From Vibrio sp. 16 (GTDB lineage Bacteria > Pseudomonadota > Gammaproteobacteria > Enterobacterales > Vibrionaceae), in contig NZ_OY808997.1 in the NCBI RefSeq assembly GCF_963681195.1, positions 930,001 through 994,000 of the forward strand: 64,000 nucleotides of DNA, written 5' to 3'. The stretch's first letter is position 1. Each line of letters opens with the position of its first letter. The notes below the pieces were generated by a model. The model was not told the DNA's origin. It made no database searches and saw nothing but the letters and a program-made list of their open reading frames with translations. Shown piece after piece: positions 58,346 through 64,000 of this stretch. The position numbers were made by a program, and so were the translations under genes.

Positions 58346-59170
58346 GTGGTGAAAGCGAACATTATTAAAACCAGTGAAAATCCCCTACAAACCATCGAAG
58401 TAGAAGTGTTCGACGAGTATGGCGAAAAGCTTACCAAGCAAATTGCCTGTGAACGTCCTCTAACTGTGATGCTCAACTGGAAAGAAGTGGTCACGCTCAT
58501 GACGTTGGGCTCTAGACCTGAATCGCTCGTCCTTGGCTATCTTAAGAACCAGAGCTTTATCTCTGATCCTGATGCGTTAGAGTCAGTGATTATTGATTGG
58601 GAAACGCACACAGCCGCGGTTGTAACCAAAGAAGATACAAAAGAAGTAGAAGGCGCACTTAAAAAGAAAACCGTCACCTCTGGCTGCGGTCAAGGGACCA
58701 TGTATGGCAACGTCATGAAGCAACTTGAAAACTACCAAGTGCCGCAAATCAAAATCAAGCAATCCGATATCTACTCCGCGCTTGAGGTGTTAACCCATTA
58801 CAACGACACCTACAAAAAAGCTGGTGCAGTCCATGGTTGTGCGGTATGCAAATCTGATGAAGTTCTGTCATTTGTCGAGGATGTTGGTCGTCACAATGCT
58901 GTTGATACACTCGCTGGGGAAATGTGGCTCAACCAAGAGATTGGTGACGACAAAATCTTCTACACCACAGGGCGACTCACCTCAGAAATGGTGATCAAAG
59001 TTGCCCAAATGGGTATCCCTATTCTGCTCTCCCGCTCGGGTGTTACGCAAATGGGACTCGACTTGGCGAAAAAATTTGGCATTACTACCATTGCACGGGC
59101 AAAAGGTTTGAGGTTTCAAGTCTTTACCGGAGCAGAAAAGATAGAATTTGACGTCAAAGGAAATCAATAA
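58346..59170 (+). CDS. fdhD: Formate dehydrogenase accessory sulfurtransferase FdhD
   Basis: Cytoplasmic protein (274 aa) that passes sulfur from IscS to the molybdopterin cofactor, without which formate dehydrogenases are inactive. Recognised by RPLTVMLNWKEV, FVEDVGRHNAVDTLAGEM, FYTTGRLTSEMVIKVAQMGIP and GITTIARAKG. The sulfur-carrying loop is TSGCGQGTMY with one Cys (Cys114), where E. coli has a CxxC; a separate CAVC occurs at 165-168. The start is GTG with AGGA 7 bp upstream. It is divergent from DUF3305. Confidence 0.94.
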   Translation: MVKANIIKTSENPLQTIEVEVFDEYGEKLTKQIACERPLTVMLNWKEVVTLMTLGSRPESLVLGYLKNQSFISDPDALESVIIDWETHTAAVVTKEDTKEVEGALKKKTVTSGCGQGTMYGNVMKQLENYQVPQIKIKQSDIYSALEVLTHYNDTYKKAGAVHGCAVCKSDEVLSFVEDVGRHNAVDTLAGEMWLNQEIGDDKIFYTTGRLTSEMVIKVAQMGIPILLSRSGVTQMGLDLAKKFGITTIARAKGLRFQVFTGAEKIEFDVKGNQ

Positions 59171-59210
59171 CCTTTGACCTAGCTTGCAAACCACCCCCTT
59201 TAAGCTATTA

Positions 59211-59269
59211 GTTGTATAACCACTGAAACAAAAATGTCACAAAAATTTCATCATCAGTGGTTGTGCAAC
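59211..59269. promoter_or_regulatory. Long inverted repeat upstream of the chemoreceptor gene
   Basis: GTTGTATAACCACTGA (59211-59226) faces TCAGTGGTTGTGCAAC (59254-59269); 14 of 16 bases pair. Each arm also contains its own small dyad (GTTG..CAAC type), as in pairs of repressor sites. It ends 28 bp before the start codon. Confidence 0.6.
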
Positions 59270-59297
59270 GTCATTGGTCTAATAAGGGGAGGTGTCC

Positions 59298-61187
59298 ATG
59301 GTTGGTACACCGAAACGTCAGGGCTTTACGCTCTCGCTGTCGATCAGAACAAAACTGGTCTTAATTAATCTGACTCTACTTTTAGGTGTTGTCGTCTACG
59401 CCTACTACGAACAAAAAAGTTTGGCTGACCTCGCCTCACTGGAACGGGCAGCCAGTGACAACTTGAGTAGCTCTGTGGATTTGCTCATGCTTCGTCGACA
59501 CGAGAAAGATTTTCTTGCTCGTAAAGACAGCAAATATGTCACTCGGTTTGATTCAACATTTGAACAACTATCTCGCCGTATCTCCGCTCTCCAAACGTCG
59601 CTAAACGAGCACCAACTCAACCTCAATCAACAAGGCGCACAAATCGTCTCCACGCTAAACCAGTATCAGCGTCAATTTCATCAATTGGCAGAGCAAGTCA
59701 ATGAGCTTGATGCCCAAAATGGTCAGCAGAGTTTGTCTTTGCAAGTTGCAGGCGACCGAGAGCGCCTGAAAAAGACCGTGTCTACACATGAGGACTTTTT
59801 GCTTAAAGTCGCTTTGCTCGAGCTCATTGAGTCTGATTTGAGTTATCTCGCCGCTCCGTCCAGAGAAAGCATTGAAATGGTCAACCAAGCGATGGCGCGT
59901 TTTGCTCAGTTTTCACCGATGCCGTCGGATGTTTTTAATGCGTTTGAACAGTACAAAGAAAACTTATTAACCCATATCGACAAGACCGTGGTATTGGGTT
60001 TGAGCGCCAATGAAGGATTGCGAGGAGCGCTGAGAGATAACGTCCATACGACAGAGGATGCGATTGCAGGTCTCCAATCTGAAATCAACGCAGCGATTGT
60101 CACCAAAAGTGAGGCAATTAAAAGCCAACTTCATTCGATTGGCTTAGGGCTCGTTGTCTTGTTGTCCACACTCCTGTTTTTAATCGGCCGAAGCATTCTG
60201 AGCAGAATTAAAGCGATCAATTCACTCATGATGCAAATCGCGAGCGGTAACGGTGATTTAACCGTGAGAATGAATGCGAAAGGCAATGATGAACTGGCGA
60301 GTCTGGCCAATTCGTTTGACCTGTTTATTGCCAGCCTTCACGGCCACATCAAAGATCTGGCAGGCGTGATGAATGTTCTTAGCGAAAGTTCGTGTAGCTC
60401 CGAACATGCTGCGATTCAAAGCATGAAGAATGCGGAGCAGCAAAAACTGGAATCAGAATCGGTAGCCACAGCGGTTAATGAGCTGGTCATGACCACCAAC
60501 GAGATTACCGCCAACATTGAATCAGCTGCTCAAAATGCTGAGCGTGTAAAAAGTGAAGCGCAAAACGCCCTCGATATGACTCATAATACTGGTGACCGAA
60601 TTGATGAATTAGCAGAGAGCATTGAGCAGTCGCAAGCGCAAATCATGGCGCTTGAAGAACAAAGTAGAGAGATTCATCAGGTCGTCTCGACCATTCAAAG
60701 CATCGCAGAACAGACTAATTTACTTGCGCTAAACGCCGCGATTGAAGCTGCGCGTGCCGGTGAAAGTGGACGAGGCTTTGCTGTGGTCGCAGATGAAGTT
60801 CGCCAATTGTCGGTGATGACCAACGATTCGACCCACCAGATTGAATCAACCATCCAAGGATTAACCAATGGTATCTCGCAAACAGTGTCGAAAATGGCGT
60901 CCAGTGCTGAGCAAGCAAGAACCACCAACACCCATACTCATCAAGTGGTGACGGCGATTGAGAGTATCAGCACTCAAATCAGTGAAATGTTTGATATGAA
61001 TACGCAAATCGCGACTGCCTCTGAAGAGCAGTCCGCTGTCTCTGCGGAAATCGATCGCAATATCACAGAGATTGCTCACCTTGCGGGCAACACCTATCAA
61101 ATTGTCTCTAGTTCTGTGAAATGCAGTGAACAGGTATCAGGGGTTAGCCACAAGCTCGAAGGAATTGTCGCACAGTTCAAATATTAG
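59298..61187 (+). CDS. Methyl-accepting chemotaxis protein, HBM-type sensor
   Basis: A 629-residue chemoreceptor. It has a first membrane helix ([20 protein letters not shown], about 20-40) and a long helical periplasmic domain of about 240 residues (to 280) of the size of the helical bimodular (HBM) sensor. The second membrane helix is [27 protein letters not shown] domain and a signalling domain follow, with the tip [39 protein letters not shown] receptors bind small organic acids or polyamine-like ligands; the ligand here is unknown. AGGGGAGG lies before the ATG. The position beside formate dehydrogenase hints at taxis to a related metabolite, but this is a guess. Confidence 0.9.
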   Translation: MVGTPKRQGFTLSLSIRTKLVLINLTLLLGVVVYAYYEQKSLADLASLERAASDNLSSSVDLLMLRRHEKDFLARKDSKYVTRFDSTFEQLSRRISALQTSLNEHQLNLNQQGAQIVSTLNQYQRQFHQLAEQVNELDAQNGQQSLSLQVAGDRERLKKTVSTHEDFLLKVALLELIESDLSYLAAPSRESIEMVNQAMARFAQFSPMPSDVFNAFEQYKENLLTHIDKTVVLGLSANEGLRGALRDNVHTTEDAIAGLQSEINAAIVTKSEAIKSQLHSIGLGLVVLLSTLLFLIGRSILSRIKAINSLMMQIASGNGDLTVRMNAKGNDELASLANSFDLFIASLHGHIKDLAGVMNVLSESSCSSEHAAIQSMKNAEQQKLESESVATAVNELVMTTNEITANIESAAQNAERVKSEAQNALDMTHNTGDRIDELAESIEQSQAQIMALEEQSREIHQVVSTIQSIAEQTNLLALNAAIEAARAGESGRGFAVVADEVRQLSVMTNDSTHQIESTIQGLTNGISQTVSKMASSAEQARTTNTHTHQVVTAIESISTQISEMFDMNTQIATASEEQSAVSAEIDRNITEIAHLAGNTYQIVSSSVKCSEQVSGVSHKLEGIVAQFKY

Positions 61188-61217
61188 AAAGCAGTCTATT
61201 TGAAAGTCAGTCGGATA

Positions 61218-61250
61218 CAAAAAGAGCCTCAATCGTGAGGCTCTTTTAGC
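61218..61250. terminator. Bidirectional terminator between the chemoreceptor and ybiT
   Basis: AAAAGAGCCTCA and TGAGGCTCTTTT with an ATCG loop, flanked by A and T runs; separates convergent genes. Confidence 0.9.
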
Positions 61251-61265
61251 AATATTTTCAACGAA

Positions 61266-62858
61266 TTATCCGTCAATACCACGCGCCTTTAGGAACTCTG
61301 CGTAAGTACCGCGGAAATCGTGAATCTGACCATCTTTGATCTCTAGAATACGGGTTGCCAGTGAGTCAACAAATACACGGTCATGAGAAACGAAGAACAG
61401 TGTGCCCTTGTATTGCTCAAGTGCGTTGTTCAGTGATTCGATAGATTCCATATCCATGTGGTTCGTCGGTTCGTCCATCAACAGCATGTTTGGCTTATGC
61501 ATTTGCAGTTTACCTAGCAGCATACGACCTTGCTCACCACCCGATAGCACTTTTACAGATTTCTTAATGTCATCTTGCGAGAACAGCATACGTCCAAGGA
61601 AGCTACGCAGAACTTGCTCGTCGTCGCCCTCTTGACGCCATTGACCCATCCAATCCATCAAGTTCATGTCTTCTTCAAAGTCATGTGCATGGTCTTGAGC
61701 GTAGTAGCCAATGTTTGAGTTTTCTGACCACTTGTATTCACCTGTGCGTGGCTCGAGTACGCCCGCCAGTGTATTAAGCAACGTTGTTTTACCCACGCCG
61801 TTTTCACCGATGATGGCAACACGTTCGCCCACTTCAAAAATCGCATCAAAGTTGCTGAACAGATCGTCTTCAAAGCCTTGGCTTAGGTTCTCAACGATCA
61901 GAGCGTTACGGAACAGCTCTTTAGATTGCTCAAAACGAATGAACGGGTTCTGACGGCTTGATGCCTTAACTTCATCCAATTGAATCTTATCAATCTGTTT
62001 CGCACGAGACGTCGCTTGCTTTGCTTTTGATGCGTTTGCCGAGAAACGCGCTACGAAGGTTTGTAGTTCTGCAATTTGCGCTTTCTTCTTCGCGTTGTCA
62101 GACAGTAGACGTTCACGAGCTTGTGTTGCTGCCGTCATGTACTCATCGTAGTTACCGTGGTAAACACGCAGTTCACCGTAATCCAAATCGGCCATGTGTG
62201 TACACACAGAGTTTAGGAAGTGACGGTCGTGCGAGATGATGATCATTGTACAGTTACGCTGGTTAAGGGTTTCTTCTAGCCAGCGAATAGTGTCCATATC
62301 CAAGTTGTTGGTTGGTTCGTCAAGCAGCATGATGTGCGGGTCAGCGAAAAGAACCTGTGCAAGAAGAACACGAAGTTTCCAACCTGGCGCAACCTCGCTC
62401 ATCAGACCGTAATGTTGCTCTTCTGGGATACCCACCGCTAGCAAAAGCTCGCCGGCTTTCGCGTCCGCCATGTAGCCATCCATCTCAGCGAACTGAACTT
62501 CAAGATCCGCAACCAGCATGCCTTCTTCTTCTGTCATTTCTGGCAGAGAGTAAATGCGGTCACGCTCTTTCTTCACTTCCCAAAGCTCTTTGTAGCCCAT
62601 AATCACCGTATCGATGACAGTGAATTCTTCGTATGCGAACTGATCCTGATTCAGCTTGGCAACGCGCTCATTTGGGTCATAGCTTACGTTACCGCCTGTT
62701 GGCTCAAGCTCACCGCTTAGGATCTTCATAAAGGTTGATTTACCACAACCATTTGCACCAATAAGACCGTAGCGGTTACCTTCACCGAATTTTACCGAAA
62801 TATTCTCAAACAGCGGCTTAGCACCAAATTGCTGCGTAATGTTATTAGTGGAAATCAA
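61266..62858 (-). CDS. ybiT: ABC-F ATPase YbiT
   Basis: Ribosome-associated ABC-F protein of exactly the E. coli YbiT length (530 aa). First domain: [28 protein letters not shown]. Second: [34 protein letters not shown]. The two are joined by a helical linker ([30 protein letters not shown]). No C-terminal coiled coil, so not Uup. The start is a TTG at 62858, with AAGG 8 bp upstream; the first residues [25 protein letters not shown] align with the family, and no in-frame ATG exists near it. The rare start may keep expression low. Confidence 0.93.
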   Translation of the reverse strand: MISTNNITQQFGAKPLFENISVKFGEGNRYGLIGANGCGKSTFMKILSGELEPTGGNVSYDPNERVAKLNQDQFAYEEFTVIDTVIMGYKELWEVKKERDRIYSLPEMTEEEGMLVADLEVQFAEMDGYMADAKAGELLLAVGIPEEQHYGLMSEVAPGWKLRVLLAQVLFADPHIMLLDEPTNNLDMDTIRWLEETLNQRNCTMIIISHDRHFLNSVCTHMADLDYGELRVYHGNYDEYMTAATQARERLLSDNAKKKAQIAELQTFVARFSANASKAKQATSRAKQIDKIQLDEVKASSRQNPFIRFEQSKELFRNALIVENLSQGFEDDLFSNFDAIFEVGERVAIIGENGVGKTTLLNTLAGVLEPRTGEYKWSENSNIGYYAQDHAHDFEEDMNLMDWMGQWRQEGDDEQVLRSFLGRMLFSQDDIKKSVKVLSGGEQGRMLLGKLQMHKPNMLLMDEPTNHMDMESIESLNNALEQYKGTLFFVSHDRVFVDSLATRILEIKDGQIHDFRGTYAEFLKARGIDG

Positions 62859-62999
62859 TGTGTTTACCTTTAAATGATGAAAAACCGCGCCACACTACTG
62901 TTTACCGAGAATAACTTCAAGTGTTGTTTTAACTTTGTTTCCTGACAGGCAAAGTGTGATTTAGATTCACTTTCCCCAAAGCAAGATGTCAGATAGAAG

Positions 63000-63021
63000 A
63001 AGCGGAGCACTTTGGCTCCGC
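63000..63021 (-). terminator. Terminator of the sensor kinase gene
   Basis: GCGGAGC / GCTCCGC stem with a 6-nt loop; on the - strand followed by TTCTTCT. It is a medium-strength terminator. Confidence 0.7.
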
Positions 63022-63029
63022 GTTAGATG

Positions 63030-64000
63030 TCATAGGTTGGTGATTTTAAAGTCGGTTTCCGCTCGTTGAGGGAGATAGATACTAAAGGTTGTCCCCTTGC
63101 CCCATTGTGACTCCACCTTAAGCTCCCCACCCGTTTGGCTAAGAATACTTTGGGAGACAGACAGCCCAAGCCCAGTACCTTCACGTTTGGTGGTATAGAA
63201 AGGTGAGAAAATGCGTTTCAGATTTTCAGGCTTAATTCCGCATCCTTGATCCGTTACGTGGATGATGGCGCCAACACAACGATCGCCTTCCAACCAATCC
63301 TCGGTGGTTATCGTCAGTTTGCCCTTTCCATCCATTGCATGGATGCCGTTCATCTGCAAATTGACCAAAATCTGCAACAGCTGGTGACGATTGACCTCGA
63401 CAGAGCTTTTGGCATTGAGCTTAGTAACAAACTCGACATCGCGTTTCTTGGTGCCCGTTTTCACCAACGTAATGCTCTCATCGACAACGGGATTGACATG
63501 CTGCCAAGTGATCTCGTCTTGCACGCCACCTTGACGGCTGTATTGAAGCAAACTGCGTGTGATATTACGAATGCGGTCAATTTGCGCGTGGATTGCGTCT
63601 ATCTCTTCTTTTACTCTCTCGGCATCATCACCAAGTTCAAATTGAATCAACTCCACGTTGCCCAGTATTACCGCGCTTGGGTTATTGATCTCATGCGCGA
63701 TCCCAGCAGTTAGCTCACCAAGTGCGGCAAGTTTTTCGTTCACAACCAACTTATCGCGAGTTTGATTCAAGAGTTGAATATGAAGCTCAAGATCTTCGGT
63801 TTTTTCCATCAAGCTGGCGGTACGTTCTTCTACCTTGGCTTCAAGTTCAATGGCCGCAGCTTTCAACTCGTTTTTCCGCTGTTTGAGCAAATCAAGCATG
63901 TTGTCAAATTGGCGAGCAAGTTGGGCGAGTTCATGGTTTTCGTCTAAACCCAAGGTGCCAATTCGGGTCTCTTTACCCATCTGAATCATTTTGACTACGC
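63030..64000 (-). CDS. Sensor histidine kinase, C-terminal part, runs off the window
   Basis: The frame stays open to base 64000, so the gene starts outside. The visible part begins at the end of a HAMP domain (MGKETRIGTLGLDENHELAQLARQFDNMLDLL) and continues with a coiled coil (ELKAAAIELEAKVEERTASLMEKTEDLELH). The HisKA box is LAALGELTAGIAHEINNPSAV with the phospho-His. HATPase has LQMNGIHAMDGKG (N box), VTDQGCGI and GTGLGLSVSQSI. This NtrB/AtoS/DctB-type HisKA (GIAHEINNP) is typical of kinases whose partner is a sigma-54 activator. In V. cholerae, as I recall it, a kinase-sigma-54 regulator pair stands close to the formate dehydrogenase genes. Confidence 0.88.
   Translation of the reverse strand, partial: VVKMIQMGKETRIGTLGLDENHELAQLARQFDNMLDLLKQRKNELKAAAIELEAKVEERTASLMEKTEDLELHIQLLNQTRDKLVVNEKLAALGELTAGIAHEINNPSAVILGNVELIQFELGDDAERVKEEIDAIHAQIDRIRNITRSLLQYSRQGGVQDEITWQHVNPVVDESITLVKTGTKKRDVEFVTKLNAKSSVEVNRHQLLQILVNLQMNGIHAMDGKGKLTITTEDWLEGDRCVGAIIHVTDQGCGIKPENLKRIFSPFYTTKREGTGLGLSVSQSILSQTGGELKVESQWGKGTTFSIYLPQRAETDFKITNL

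Overview
This window is from the replication terminus of chromosome I of a Vibrio species. Three things point to this. The gene order (prc, pepN, NAD-GDH, pyrD, zapC, rlmL, uup, rmf, fabA, matP, nosP/vpsS, cco operon, fnr, uspE, ttcA, potABCD2D1, fdh) follows the arrangement I know from Vibrio chromosome I. matP is present with four perfect matS sites (consensus GTGACRNYGTCAC). A complete 28-bp dif-type XerCD site lies at 24488-24515. No tRNA, rRNA, CRISPR array or intact mobile element was seen.

Layout. 1-24.0 kb, mostly + strand: housekeeping genes (C-terminal part of prc, a secreted orphan, pepN, a DUF2835 gene, the giant NAD-glutamate dehydrogenase, pyrD, zapC, rlmL, a glutaredoxin-like gene overlapping uup, a GlyGly-CTERM surface protein, rmf). 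These are followed by fabA and a Lon-family gene on the - strand, then matP. 21.7-24.5 kb is a small accessory patch before dif: a DUF3634 gene, a free-standing secreted TolA-domain-III-like protein, a degenerate HDOD protein, an unrecognised ORF, and an ISNCY-type transposase fragment ending about 20 bp from dif. 24.6-28 kb: a three-gene - strand operon encoding a small membrane protein, NosP (FIST domain) and the hybrid kinase VpsS. 28-35 kb: the cbb3 oxidase operon ccoNOQP with ccoH, ccoI, ccoS and a DsbD/SafE-like membrane protein, then fnr with a perfect FNR box. 36-41 kb: uspE, ttcA, a DUF2987 protein, a Bax-like glucosaminidase lipoprotein and a membrane protein. 41-46 kb: the polyamine transporter potABC with two binding-protein paralogues. 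46-49 kb: a membrane GGDEF protein, cobB and amt. 49-59 kb: a formate dehydrogenase cluster (gamma, beta and alpha subunits, a TAT small protein, a TorD-like chaperone, a multi-cluster ferredoxin, DUF3305/DUF3306, and fdhD divergently). 59-64 kb: a chemoreceptor, the ABC-F protein YbiT, and the C-terminal part of a sensor kinase running off the end.

How it works together. Two themes stand out. (1) Terminus biology: dif, matS, MatP and the Z-ring protein ZapC are all here, and a matS-like site lies just ahead of matP. (2) Redox physiology: high-affinity cbb3 respiration next to fnr and to an NO-sensing NosP-VpsS pair, and periplasmic formate oxidation. The formate dehydrogenase operon and the DUF3305/3306 unit have sigma-54-type GG-N10-GC elements that resemble each other (GGTAC and TTGCT in register), and fdhD has a weaker one. 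amt has a convincing sigma-54 promoter with NtrC-like TGCACC half-sites upstream. The partial kinase at the right edge is of the NtrB/AtoS type that often pairs with a sigma-54 activator, which would lie outside the window.
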